From Aquibium sp. ELW1220 (lineage in GTDB: Bacteria; Pseudomonadota; Alphaproteobacteria; Rhizobiales; Rhizobiaceae), in assembly GCF_030398385.1 (NCBI RefSeq), contig NZ_JAOAOQ010000029.1:1-64000 (forward strand): a DNA stretch of 64,000 nucleotides, written 5' to 3'. A program made the position numbers and the translations under genes. Position 1 is the stretch's first letter, and the number at the start of each line of letters is the position of its first letter. The notes under the pieces are model-generated. The model ran no database searches and was not told the DNA's origin. It saw nothing but the letters and a program-made list of their open reading frames with translations. This document shows, piece by piece, positions 1 through 10,941 of this stretch.

Positions 1-116
1 GGGAATGTCGCGGAAGATCGTGATCAGGGAAGGCATCCGAAAACTCCAAAATAGGAGCCATCCAAAGAATCCAGATCAAACCTCCACGCCAGTCCTATTT
101 CTCAAATGCGATTCCC

Positions 117-800
117 CTACCGCTGGATCTGCGGGGCCATCCTCGTGTTCAGATAACCGATTTCCTCCGTGGAAAAGCCGGTCAGGAACCGATCCGTCAC
201 GCCTTTGTTGAACTCCACCACCGTTGATTTCCTGGCCTGCATGCGGGCAGCGACGACGCTGCCCAGTGCGCCCTGGCCCAGATGAGCGCAGAGCAATCGC
301 ACCGCATGGTCCTGATGGTGAGCGATGAGGTAATAGGGTATGGCCAAGACCGGGGGACACGCGATCCAGCCTTCCAGGTCTTTCAGATGATAAAGAATAG
401 GCTCTATCAGTTCCTGCATCATCGTCTTGGTGGCGAACCAGCGTGTCCTGCCCTTCGCCCTGTCCAAAACCCCGGCGTCGAGCATCGACAGGCATGCATC
501 GCGCGGATCACGAAACGAGGTGAAAGCCTGGATCCGTCCGGATTCGATCATTGAGCGAACCTCATCGTCAAGAGCACCATGTGTCTTGATCACAAGCGTC
601 CGGTCGCCGGCCTTGGCGAGGATGTCCTCCACCAGCGGCCTGTCGATTCGTGGCTGAAAGGGATGGAAGCGAGGACCCAGACATTCCCGCAGCGCCAGTT
701 TGTGATCATCGCCATCGCGGATTTCCCGCAACTCCTTTGCCGTCTCGAACAGAAACGTGCTTCCGGATTTTGGCTGACCGTGAGCTATGATGACCGGCAT
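117..800 (-). CDS. Sulfotransferase domain protein (227 aa)
   Basis: Predicted PAPS-dependent sulfotransferase that would move a sulfuryl group onto a sugar, lipid or peptide hydroxyl. A 5'-phosphosulfate-binding loop of the form PKSGST is at residues 10-15 and a 3'-phosphate-binding motif FRDPRDACLS at 96-105; both are hallmarks of the fold. The protein is short for the family (usually 250-320 aa), so the C-terminal substrate part is reduced. It has no signal peptide, so it is cytosolic. It lies 97 bp downstream of a second sulfotransferase and is probably cotranscribed. Base composition is visibly more A+T-rich than the glp genes, suggesting acquisition. The acceptor cannot be read from the sequence; surface polysaccharide modification is a guess. 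Confidence 0.75.
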   Translation of the reverse strand: MPVIIAHGQPKSGSTFLFETAKELREIRDGDDHKLALRECLGPRFHPFQPRIDRPLVEDILAKAGDRTLVIKTHGALDDEVRSMIESGRIQAFTSFRDPRDACLSMLDAGVLDRAKGRTRWFATKTMMQELIEPILYHLKDLEGWIACPPVLAIPYYLIAHHQDHAVRLLCAHLGQGALGSVVAARMQARKSTVVEFNKGVTDRFLTGFSTEEIGYLNTRMAPQIQR

Positions 801-897
801 GATCGCTATCCAGTGACGTCTTGCAGATGTCGAAACATCGGCGCAGTTTCATCCGGCGCAGGACTTGCCGGTCCTCTTTCGCCATGACTATCGACCG

Positions 898-1866
898 TCA
901 GTCGGGCTTGCCTTCCCTGTTCGTGACCGACCTCGTCGCTGCCCGGTTCACCATGGCGAAAGCGCGCGACAGTATGCGCTGAACATCGGCAGCCGTTGCG
1001 CCGTTCCAGGTTCCATCTGAATTGCGCTTCCCCTCGACGGCGGCTACTTCCTTGAAAATGGAATAGACCAGATCATCACTCATTCCCGTCGTCGCGAGCG
1101 ACGCCTGATCAGAACCTGTTGGAACCTCTCGAGAGGCACGAGCGTAGTCGTCGTCCTTAGATTTCGGGGTCGGAATGGTCACCACCGCCACATCGGAAAC
1201 CCGGTCCGAGTAGCCGAACAGGTCAAAATCCTCCGCGCAGCGACGACGAACCAGTTCTTCGGTAGAGAGGTCGTAATAGGCCTGGACAGGAACGCTCCGC
1301 GGCCGATGCTTCGTCTTGAGGAGCGGCATGAGCCCAAGAGATTCGCGTGCTATGCCTATTCGCGCAAGCAATCGTCCGAGGTCGGCTTCAAGGGATTCAT
1401 AGCGAATCTGATAGTCGAGACAGAGCCGCCCATCGACCTTGAGCATGGACGCGGTACTGCCCAGATCGCCGCCCTTTTTCTGCACCCAGGAGCGAAAGCG
1501 ATCGATGAATTCCCTTGGCGACATCGTCGCTCGCTCGTCCGGCGTCAGGGCGAGGTGATGGAACGCAGAGACGAGCCGGTCGAACGGATTTCGCACGGTC
1601 GCTACCTTGAGGTACTCGTCAAACACAGCAGCTCCCATCAGGCTGCGCAGCTGCTCAGCCGGCAGATGATTCCAGTAGGTAGCCCTCTCCTTCGCATCGC
1701 GCGAGCGCGCTCCGACGATCCCGTACTCCGATACGATCTCATCGGTTCCCTCCGTGATCTTCATTCCGGGCGGCACGCAGAGCGGCTGGAGCAGAACCTC
1801 GACAGAGGTTCCTGCCGTCTTTTTCGTTTTGATGAATATGAATTTGTGCCTGTGACAAACCAGCAT
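898..1866 (-). CDS. Sulfotransferase family 2 protein (322 aa)
   Basis: Predicted cytosolic carbohydrate-type sulfotransferase using PAPS. The N-terminus runs straight into the 5'-PSB loop TKKTAGTS (residues 14-21), and the 3'-phosphate motif VRNPFDRLVS is at 91-100, the spacing expected for the Sulfotransfer_2 family. The last 100 residues are hydrophilic and not recognisable. The start is supported by the motif beginning only 13 residues in. It is first of a two-gene minus-strand unit with the sulfotransferase at 117-800. Both genes share a lower G+C look than the rest of the window. Known relatives act on cell-surface glycans; the substrate here is unknown. Confidence 0.75.
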   Translation of the reverse strand: MLVCHRHKFIFIKTKKTAGTSVEVLLQPLCVPPGMKITEGTDEIVSEYGIVGARSRDAKERATYWNHLPAEQLRSLMGAAVFDEYLKVATVRNPFDRLVSAFHHLALTPDERATMSPREFIDRFRSWVQKKGGDLGSTASMLKVDGRLCLDYQIRYESLEADLGRLLARIGIARESLGLMPLLKTKHRPRSVPVQAYYDLSTEELVRRRCAEDFDLFGYSDRVSDVAVVTIPTPKSKDDDYARASREVPTGSDQASLATTGMSDDLVYSIFKEVAAVEGKRNSDGTWNGATAADVQRILSRAFAMVNRAATRSVTNREGKPD

Positions 1867-2348
1867 GATCTAAACACCCTTGAGAGCCCAGGTCGGAGAT
1901 GAGCCCAAGTCGGAAATGTCCCGGTTGATGTCGAAAAGCGCGACGGCCGACGCTACGAGTTTCATGGTTATGCAGCCTCTGCAAGCGGGTCAAGCCTGGC
2001 GCTATCGCGACCGACTCTTGCATCGGCGTTCTCGCGGGCACGACGAAAACGTCCGCCAGAACGTGCGGGAAGCGCCAGCGCATAGATGAGCCAGCCGGCC
2101 GGAATTGCACCCTGCGCCTGCGCGATGACATCGGGCTGCCGCTCGTGTTGCATGGTGCCGGACCTGAAGCTTGGCCCGGCCTCGGCGCGGCCGGGTGGGC
2201 AGCGCAGCGAGTGAGCGAGCGGACATGTTGGCCGGGCGCGTTCCAGACGATCAGGCGCCTGAGGTCCTGACACGAGCAGGCCCGACACGGAACGCGCAGG
2301 GAGGCGACATCGCTGCCGCCTCCCCGCAATCAGGCCGGTGAACCGGTC
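1867..2348. other. Intergenic stretch without a supported gene
   Basis: The 482 bp between the sulfotransferase pair and glpV hold short overlapping open frames but none with a convincing ribosome binding site or family resemblance. A G+C-rich hairpin (CCCGGCC at 2175-2181 pairing with GGCCGGG at 2189-2195) and the glp-end hairpin at 2299-2324 are the only structures seen. The composition changes from the lower-G+C sulfotransferase region to normal genome DNA across this stretch. Confidence 0.5.
2299..2324 (-). terminator. Candidate terminator of the glp operon
   Basis: A hairpin with arms GGGAGGCGAC (2299-2308) and GCCGCCTCCC (2315-2324) and a 6-nt loop begins 25 bp after the glpV stop. The stem has one G-U type mismatch on one strand. 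There is no U-tract, so it is a weak or Rho-assisted terminator at best. Confidence 0.45.
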
Positions 2349-4076
<1,728 letters not shown>

Positions 4077-4151
4077 GAGTAGTCCTCCCTAAGGTTGCGA
4101 GTGCGATTCGGGGCCGCGGCCGGCACGCCGCGGCTCCGTTCAGTTCTCCCT

Positions 4152-4433
4152 CTAGACGAAGCGGAACACGCCGATGGCGTAGACCGCGCAGAGAGCGAGA
4201 GCCCACCAGAGGCCCGGTCCGACGAGACCGAGCCAGGCGAGGGTGATGAAGGCGCTGCCGAGCAGCGAGACGAAGAGGCGGTCGCCCCTTGTCGTCTCGA
4301 AGCGCAGCACGCCGACACGTGGTTGTCCGCCCGGGCGCAGGTATTCCCACGCGCCCATGGCCACGAGCAGGGTCAGGATCACGATGAAGAAGGTCGCAGT
4401 CGGCCAGGTCCAGGCCATCCAGGAGAGGTTCAT
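4152..4433 (-). CDS. glpU: Small membrane protein GlpU (DUF2160)
   Basis: A 93-aa inner-membrane protein with hydrophobic segments near residues 9-26, 52-70 and 74-90. It belongs to the DUF2160 family, which is found only beside glycerol ABC transporter genes; its exact role is not known. I chose ATG 4433 because the product then starts MNLSWMAW, directly before the first membrane segment; the frame stays open upstream to 4487 but that extension would overlap the divergent toxin promoter. glpV follows after 75 bp. The expected upstream neighbour glpQ is displaced by about 680 bp because of the toxin-antitoxin insertion. Confidence 0.85.
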   Translation of the reverse strand: MNLSWMAWTWPTATFFIVILTLLVAMGAWEYLRPGGQPRVGVLRFETTRGDRLFVSLLGSAFITLAWLGLVGPGLWWALALCAVYAIGVFRFV

Positions 4434-4449
4434 GATGCTTGATCCCGGG

Positions 4450-4480
4450 TTGCGAAATAATACGCTTTGGCGTATATAAT
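4450..4480 (+). promoter_or_regulatory. Promoter of the toxin-antitoxin pair
   Basis: A perfect TATAAT box lies at 4475-4480, 24 bp before the toxin GTG start, with a TTGCGA element at 4450-4455. The 19-bp spacer is longer than optimal. The surrounding DNA is distinctly A+T-rich compared with both flanking genes. Confidence 0.55.
4460..4475. promoter_or_regulatory. Palindromic operator of the toxin-antitoxin pair
   Basis: ATACGC (4460-4465) and GCGTAT (4470-4475) form a perfect inverted repeat around TTTG, touching the -10 box. It is positioned as an autoregulatory operator for the XRE-type antitoxin, as is common in type II systems. Confidence 0.55.
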
Positions 4481-4504
4481 TCGACAAGCAAGGTGGGCGA
4501 ACGG

Positions 4505-4741
4505 GTGAACGTACGGTTCAGCGATGCGGCGCGCAGAGGCTTGAAGACGATGCCGACGGCTGATCGTGTGGCGTTGGTGGCGAAGCTCGTCCGATACGCC
4601 AACGATGGCACCGGCAACGTCGTCAAGCTGGTTGGACAGCCCGGTTACCGGCTCCGCCACGGAGACTGGCGCGCCATATTTGAAATGATCGATGGAGTAT
4701 ATGTCGTCCGAATTGCTCATAGAAGAGAAGCTTATCGCTGA
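4505..4741 (+). CDS. RelE/HigB-type toxin of a type II toxin-antitoxin system
   Basis: A small basic protein (78 aa) of the RelE/ParE/HigB superfamily, whose members act as ribosome-dependent mRNA interferases. The C-terminal half shows the typical pattern of a beta-strand with a GDWR-like turn (HGDWRAIFEM), then YVVRIAHRREAY at the end, where Arg/His/Tyr residues form the catalytic surface. I chose GTG 4505 because AAGGTGG lies about 8 bp upstream and the fold starts there; the frame is open to 4439. The toxin gene comes first and the antitoxin second, the HigBA order. It lies antisense within the glycerol operon. Confidence 0.8.
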   Translation: MNVRFSDAARRGLKTMPTADRVALVAKLVRYANDGTGNVVKLVGQPGYRLRHGDWRAIFEMIDGVYVVRIAHRREAYR

Positions 4742-4753
4742 CGGAGATGCATC

Positions 4754-5110
4754 ATGAACGAAGCCGTTAACCTTCAGGGCGTCAAGCTGATCGTCATGAC
4801 CGAAGAGGAGTACAAGACGATACTCGAAGACGCCGGTGACGCAGCAATAGCCGAGCACGCGATGATGGCCGCCGAGGGATCGCCGACCATGCCGGCGGAA
4901 CTTGCGTTGGCGTCCATGGACGGAACGCTTCACCCCCTCGCCGCGTGGCGCAAGGCGGTCGGCCTGACCCAGGCCGAGCTCGCCGCCAGAGCGGGCGTCC
5001 GGCCGGCCAGCGTCAGCGACATCGAAGGCCGCAAGATCGATCCGCGGCTGTCGACGCTGAAGGCGCTCGCCGGTGCGCTCAAGCTCGGTGTCGAAGACAT
5101 CATCGACTGA
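4754..5110 (+). CDS. XRE-family antitoxin partner
   Basis: A 118-aa protein with an N-terminal acidic helical part (residues 1-55, with EEEYKTILEDAGDA) and a C-terminal Cro/C1-type helix-turn-helix (about 64-118; GLTQAELAARAGVRPASVSD). Proteins of this build neutralise RelE/HigB toxins and repress the shared promoter. The gene begins 12 bp after the toxin stop with a GGAG sequence in between, so the two are cotranscribed. Its stop codon is 5 bp from the end of the convergent glpQ gene, so the two transcripts must overlap. Confidence 0.8.
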   Translation: MNEAVNLQGVKLIVMTEEEYKTILEDAGDAAIAEHAMMAAEGSPTMPAELALASMDGTLHPLAAWRKAVGLTQAELAARAGVRPASVSDIEGRKIDPRLSTLKALAGALKLGVEDIID

Positions 5111-5115
5111 CGTCA

Positions 5116-6039
5116 TCACACCCTCCCCAGGGCGAAGCCCTTGGCGATGTAGTTGCGCACGAACCAGATCACGAGCGCGCCCGGGATGATGGTGAGAACG
5201 CCGGCCGCCGCCAGCACGCCCCAGTCGAGGCCTGACGCCGAGACGGTGCGGGTCATGATCGCGGCGATCGGCTTGGCGTCGGTCGTCGTCAGCGTGCGGG
5301 CGATCAGGAGTTCGACCCAGGAGAACATGAAGCAGAAGAAGGCGGCCACCCCGATCCCGGACGCGATCAGCGGCATGAAGATCTTCAGGAAGAATTTCGG
5401 GAAGGAATAGCCGTCGATATAGGCGGTCTCATCGATCTCCTTCGGCACGCCCGACATGAAGCCCTCGAGAATCCACACCGCCAGCGGCACGTTGAACAGG
5501 CAGTGCGCCAGCGCCACCGCTATGTGCGTGTCGATCAGCCCGAAGGCCGAATAGAGCTGGAAGAAGGGCAGCGCGAAGACAGCGGGCGGCGCCATGCGGT
5601 TGGTGAGCAGCCAGAAGAACAGGTGCTTGTCGCCGAGGAAGCGGTAGCGCGAGAAGGCATAGGCAGCCGGCAGCGCCACGGACACCGAGATCACCGTGTT
5701 CATCACCACGTAGATGATCGAGTTGATGTAGCCCTTGTACCAGGACGGATCGGTGAGGATGACCTGATAGTTGCGCAGCGTCGGCTGCTGCGGCCAGAAG
5801 GTCAGCGTCGAGAGAATCTCCTGGTTTGTCTTGAAGCTCATGTTGACCAGCCAGTAGATCGGCAGCGTCAGGAACAGGATGTAGAGCGTCGGCACCAGCC
5901 ACCAGAAGCGCGATGGCTCGCCGCGCCGCTTCATCATCCGCGCCACGTCGGGGCTCGCGCCCGCCGCACCGCTCTGCGCGCTCCCGCTGCGCATCAGGAC
6001 GTTGCTGCGTCCGTCGACCGTGCCGTCCTCCACCGTCAT
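5116..6039 (-). CDS. glpQ: Glycerol ABC transporter permease GlpQ
   Basis: Inner-membrane permease (307 aa) of the carbohydrate ABC (MalG-like) type, forming with GlpP the channel for glycerol. After a ~45-residue polar N-terminus there is a first membrane helix (LVPTLYILFLTLPIYWLVN) and a further five helices. The EAA loop with the sequence EIDETAYIDG-YSFPKFFLKI, which contacts the ATPases, is in the second half. glpP ends 1 bp upstream, giving tight coupling. In related operons glpU should follow immediately; here an opposite-strand toxin-antitoxin pair intervenes. Confidence 0.9.
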   Translation of the reverse strand: MTVEDGTVDGRSNVLMRSGSAQSGAAGASPDVARMMKRRGEPSRFWWLVPTLYILFLTLPIYWLVNMSFKTNQEILSTLTFWPQQPTLRNYQVILTDPSWYKGYINSIIYVVMNTVISVSVALPAAYAFSRYRFLGDKHLFFWLLTNRMAPPAVFALPFFQLYSAFGLIDTHIAVALAHCLFNVPLAVWILEGFMSGVPKEIDETAYIDGYSFPKFFLKIFMPLIASGIGVAAFFCFMFSWVELLIARTLTTTDAKPIAAIMTRTVSASGLDWGVLAAAGVLTIIPGALVIWFVRNYIAKGFALGRV

Positions 6040-6040
6040 C

Positions 6041-6903
6041 TCATTTCTCCGAATCGACGTTGGTCATGACCGTGTAGAAGACCCACGACATGAGCAGGAT
6101 GATCAGGAAGTAGATGATCGACATGGCGGCGGCCTCGCCGAGGTTGAACTCGCCGATGGCGAGCTTCACCAGGTCGATCGACAGGAATGTGGTCGTGTTG
6201 CCCGGCCCGCCGCCGGTCACCACGAAAGGTTCGGTGTAGATCATGAACGAGTCCATGAAGCGCAGCAGCACCGCGATCAGCAGCACGCGGTTCATCTTCG
6301 GCAGCTGGATGAAGCGGAAGATCGCGAGCCGCGAGGCACCGTCGATGCGCGCGGCCTGGTAGTAGGCGTCGGGGATCGACACCAACCCGGCATAGCAGAG
6401 CAGCACGACCAGGCTCGTCCAGTGCCAGACGTCCATGACGATGACCGTCACCCAGGCGTCGAACGGATCGCTGACGTAGTTGTAGTCGAAACCGAGGGCA
6501 TTGGCGACGTAACCGAGCAGGCCGATGTCGACCCGGCCGAAAACCTGCCAGATCGTGCCGACGACGTTCCACGGGATCAAGAGCGGCAGCGCCATCAGCA
6601 CCAGGCACACCGGAACGCCCCACCCCTTCTTCGGCATGTTGAGCGCCACGAAGATGCCGAGCGGCACCTCGATGGCCAGGATGATGGCCGAGAAGGCGAG
6701 GTTGCGCGCCATCGAGTTCCAGAACCGGTCCGAGCTCAGCACGTCCTCGTACCACTCGGTGCCGGCCCAGAAGAACTGGTTGTTGCCGAAAGTGTCCTGC
6801 ACCGAGTAGTTGACCACCGTCATGAGCGGGATCACCGCCGAAAAGGCGACCAGCACCAGCACCGGCAGCACCATGAACCAGGCGCGGTTGTTCCAGGTCC
6901 TGT

Positions 6904-6907
<4 letters not shown>
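6041..6907 (-). CDS. glpP: Glycerol ABC transporter permease GlpP
   Basis: Inner-membrane permease (288 aa) of the MalF-like class that pairs with GlpQ. It starts with a short cytosolic end, then helix AWFMVLPVLVLVAFSAVIPL (residues ~9-28), with five more helices. The EAA motif near residue 190 reads YYQAARIDGASRLAIFRFI and ends in a typical coupling-helix pattern. The start ATG overlaps the glpT stop (ATGA), so translation is coupled. The order ATPase, ATPase, permease, permease agrees with the known rhizobial glycerol operon. Confidence 0.9.
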
Positions 6908-7998
<1,091 letters not shown>

Positions 7999-8008
7999 GC
8001 CGCCTCCC

Positions 8009-9082
8009 CTATGCCATCAGCTGCGCTGGCATCGCGACGGCGCGCCCGTCGGCGTCGAACACCATCAGATGCCGCGTGTCGATGAAGACGTCGATCACCT
8101 CGTCCGTCGCCAGATGATGGATGCCGTGGGCGAGCAGGACCCAGCGCTGGCCGGCATGGTCGAGATGGATGAAGGTCTCGGAGCCCGTGATCTCGCTGAC
8201 GCCGACGCGGGCCCTGACGGCCACGGCCGCTGGCCCTGCCCTGGTCAGCGATAGATGGTGCGGCTGGAAGCCGATCGTGTAGCGGCCGTCGGCAAGGCTT
8301 TCCGGCGCAGGTACGGTGGCGCCGCCATCGAGATGGAACGCCCCGCCGGACTTGCCGAGCTCCACGGTGTTCAGCGGCGGATCGGAGAAAGTGCGCGCGG
8401 TGACGAGGTCTGCCGGCTGCCGGAACACCTCGATGGTCGGACCGAACTGCGTGACGCGGCCTTCGGAGAGCGTCGCCGTGTGCCCGCCGAGCAGCAGCGC
8501 CTCATGCGGTTCGGTCGTGGCATAGACGAAGATCGCGCCCGACTCGGCGAAGATGCGCGGCAGTTCGGCACGCAGTTCCTCGCGCAGCTTGTAGTCGAGA
8601 TTGGCGAGCGGCTCGTCGAGCAGCACGAGCCCCGCGTTCTTGACCATGGCGCGGGCGAGCGCCGTGCGCTGCTGCTGGCCGCCGGACAGGTTGAGCGGCG
8701 TGCGGTCGAGATAGGGCGTCAGCCGCAGGAGCTCGGCAGCGCGCCGCACTTGACGGTCGATCGTCTCGCGGTCGCGGCCCGCCACGCGCAGCGGCGAGGC
8801 GATGTTCTCATAGACCGTCATCGCCGGATAGTTGATGAACTGCTGGTAGACCATCGCGACATTGCGCTTCTGCACCGGCAGGCCGGTAACGTCGGCACCG
8901 TCGAAGAACACGGCGCCCGACGTCGGCTGGTCGAGCCCGGCCATCAGCCGCATCAGACTGGTCTTGCCCGACAGCGTCGGGCCGAGCAGGACGTTGAGCG
9001 AGCCGTGCTGAAGCGTCAGCGAGACGTCGCGCACATGCGCATCGCCGCTCACCACCTTCGACACGTTTCTCAGTTCGAGCAT
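8009..9082 (-). CDS. glpS: Glycerol ABC transporter ATP-binding protein GlpS
   Basis: Second ATPase (357 aa) of the glycerol importer. Walker A is GPTLSGKT (residues 34-41), the signature is a normal LSGGQQQR (132-139) and Walker B LVLLDEPLANLD (152-163). A TOBE-like C-terminal region follows. One oddity is TTEPHEALLL in the H-loop region where most MalK-like proteins have VTHDQ/VTHD; the catalytic His is kept one position later as H in EPHEA at most, so hydrolysis at this site may also be altered. glpD ends 34 bp upstream. Confidence 0.9.
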   Translation of the reverse strand: MLELRNVSKVVSGDAHVRDVSLTLQHGSLNVLLGPTLSGKTSLMRLMAGLDQPTSGAVFFDGADVTGLPVQKRNVAMVYQQFINYPAMTVYENIASPLRVAGRDRETIDRQVRRAAELLRLTPYLDRTPLNLSGGQQQRTALARAMVKNAGLVLLDEPLANLDYKLREELRAELPRIFAESGAIFVYATTEPHEALLLGGHTATLSEGRVTQFGPTIEVFRQPADLVTARTFSDPPLNTVELGKSGGAFHLDGGATVPAPESLADGRYTIGFQPHHLSLTRAGPAAVAVRARVGVSEITGSETFIHLDHAGQRWVLLAHGIHHLATDEVIDVFIDTRHLMVFDADGRAVAMPAQLMA

Positions 9083-9116
9083 GTCGCCTCCTCCCAGAGG
9101 TGCTGCTGTCCGGCCG

Positions 9117-10646
9117 CTACTCCGCGGCCGCCGTCTCCGTGTGTCCCGTCGCGCCCCGCATGAAGTCGTCGAGCGCGGCCGCTTCTCCCGAGTTCAGCCG
9201 CAGTCCGCGCTTGGTGCGTCGCCACAGGACATCGTCCGCGGAAAGCGCCCATTCGTTGTCGATCAGGTATCGGACTTCCACTTCGTAGAGGTCCGCACCG
9301 AAATGCCGGCCGAGATCGGCCGTCGAGCGCGCCGCACCGAGGATCGCCCGCGCCTTCGTACCATACAGCCTGGCGAGCCTGCGCGCATGGGCCGATTCGA
9401 GGAACGGATAGGCCGCCGCCAGCCGCCCGACCTCCTGGTCGAATGCATTCACCGGAAAGTCGCCGCCGGGCAGCGAGGCACCCGCCGTCCAGGGCGCGCC
9501 CTTGCGCCCGATCAGGCCGCCGATCTTCTCCAGCATCGCTTCGGAAAGCCGCCGGTAGGTGGTGATCTTGCCGCCGAAGACATTGATGAGCGGCGCCTGC
9601 CCATTGCCGCCCTCGGCCGTCAGCACGTAGTCGCGCGTCGCCTCCTGCGCCTTCGACGCGCCGTCGTCGAACAGCGGCCGCACGCCCGAATAGGTCCAGA
9701 CGATGTCGTCGCGACGCACCGGTTCGGCAAAATACTCGCTGGCTGCGTCGCACAGATAGTCGATCTCGGTGTCCGTGATCGCCACCGCGCCCGGCTCGCC
9801 CTCGTAGTCGCGGTCGGTCGTGCCGATCAGCGTGTAATCCTCCTCGTAGGGGATCGCAAAGATGATGCGGCCGTCTCGGTTCTGAAAGAAATAGGCGCGC
9901 GGGTCCTCGAACTTGCGCTTCACCACGATGTGGCTGCCCTGCACGAGGCGCACGTTGTGGACGTCGTTCTTGCCGAGCGTCGCGCCGAGCACCTTGTCGA
10001 CCCAGGGACCGGCGGCATTGACGAGGAGCTTCGCCTGCACCGTCTCGGTGCGGCGGCTTCTGCCGTCCTCGACGGTGACCGTCCAGACCCCGCCGTCGCG
10101 CCGCGCCGAGGTGACGCGGGTGCGGGTGCGGATGGCGGCGCCGCGATCGGCGGCGTCACGGGCATTCAGCACCACCAGCCTTGCGTCGTTCACCCAGCAG
10201 TCGGAATACTCGAAAGCGCGCGAAAACAGCGGCTTCAGCGGCTTGCCGGCAGGATCGGTGCGCATGTCGAGCGTGCGGGTCGCCGGCAGGAGCTTGCGGC
10301 CGCCGATGTGGTCGTACAGGAACAGACCGAGCCTGAGCAGCCAGGCCGGCCGCAGACCCTTGTGGTGCGGCAGCACGAAGCGCATCGGCCAGATGATGTT
10401 CGGCGCCATGCGCCACAGCACTTCGCGCTCCATGAGCGCCTCGCGCACCAGCCGGAACTCGTAGTGTTCGAGATAGCGCAGCCCGCCATGGATCAGCTTG
10501 GTCGACCAGGAAGAGGTGCCGCTGGCCAGATCGTTCATCTCCGCCAGAAACACGGAGTATCCCCGACCCGCCGCATCGCGCGCGACGCCGCAGCCGTTTA
10601 TTCCGCCGCCGATGACCAGGATGTCGTAGATCGCGCCGCCGTCCAA
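9117..10646 (-). CDS. glpD: Aerobic glycerol-3-phosphate dehydrogenase GlpD
   Basis: FAD-dependent membrane-associated enzyme that oxidises glycerol-3-phosphate to dihydroxyacetone phosphate and passes electrons to quinone. The dinucleotide fold VIGGGINGCG starts at residue 11 and the family motif GTSSWSTKLIHGGLRYLE follows at about 44-61. I chose TTG 10646 (509 aa): GGGAGAG lies just upstream, relatives begin about here, and the upstream open frame to ATG 10718 covers the likely promoter. It is the first gene of the glp operon. No glycerol kinase or glpR regulator is in the window. Confidence 0.9.
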   Translation of the reverse strand: MDGGAIYDILVIGGGINGCGVARDAAGRGYSVFLAEMNDLASGTSSWSTKLIHGGLRYLEHYEFRLVREALMEREVLWRMAPNIIWPMRFVLPHHKGLRPAWLLRLGLFLYDHIGGRKLLPATRTLDMRTDPAGKPLKPLFSRAFEYSDCWVNDARLVVLNARDAADRGAAIRTRTRVTSARRDGGVWTVTVEDGRSRRTETVQAKLLVNAAGPWVDKVLGATLGKNDVHNVRLVQGSHIVVKRKFEDPRAYFFQNRDGRIIFAIPYEEDYTLIGTTDRDYEGEPGAVAITDTEIDYLCDAASEYFAEPVRRDDIVWTYSGVRPLFDDGASKAQEATRDYVLTAEGGNGQAPLINVFGGKITTYRRLSEAMLEKIGGLIGRKGAPWTAGASLPGGDFPVNAFDQEVGRLAAAYPFLESAHARRLARLYGTKARAILGAARSTADLGRHFGADLYEVEVRYLIDNEWALSADDVLWRRTKRGLRLNSGEAAALDDFMRGATGHTETAAAE

Positions 10647-10681
10647 ACGTCTCTCCCGGGCTTCGTCTTGCGTTTGTTGGA

Positions 10682-10739
10682 TTTTCGTTCGCCCTGGTTG
10701 AAAGGGTAAAGCGAACATTAGATGAATGTCAAACGAAAA
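10682..10739 (-). promoter_or_regulatory. Putative glp promoter and DeoR/GlpR-type operators
   Basis: On the minus strand a TTGACA element (10732-10727) lies about 80 bp before the glpD TTG start; no strong -10 box follows. Around it are inverted repeats: TTTTCGTT (10682-10689) with AACGAAAA (10732-10739), and GTTCGC (10687-10692) with GCGAAC (10711-10716). CGAACAT at 10712-10718 equals the half-site of the E. coli GlpR operator. This suggests control by a DeoR-family glycerol repressor encoded elsewhere. Confidence 0.5.
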
Positions 10740-10941
10740 CCCGGCGACGTCAGATGGTTGGACGAACGTTCAGGGATCCGGAACCGACGGCAGCCTCCGG
10801 CCTGCCCCGGCCTTCGCGGACGGCGGGCGGGCGTTCCCGGTCGTCGCATGCGACCGGCTCGGCGATGCGGACGGGACGACGGAGAAGACGGCGCGCGCCG
10901 GCGCCCTGCACAGGATCGCGTGCATCGACGGCGAGGCATGG

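Noticed and set aside
1968-2288. 106-codon minus-strand frame before the sulfotransferases
   Set aside because: No family resemblance or ribosome site; could be a decayed remnant but nothing supports it.
4434-5115. Toxin-antitoxin pair as part of a larger mobile element
   Set aside because: No transposase, integrase, terminal inverted repeats or clear target duplication were seen around it; only the cassette itself is foreign to the operon.
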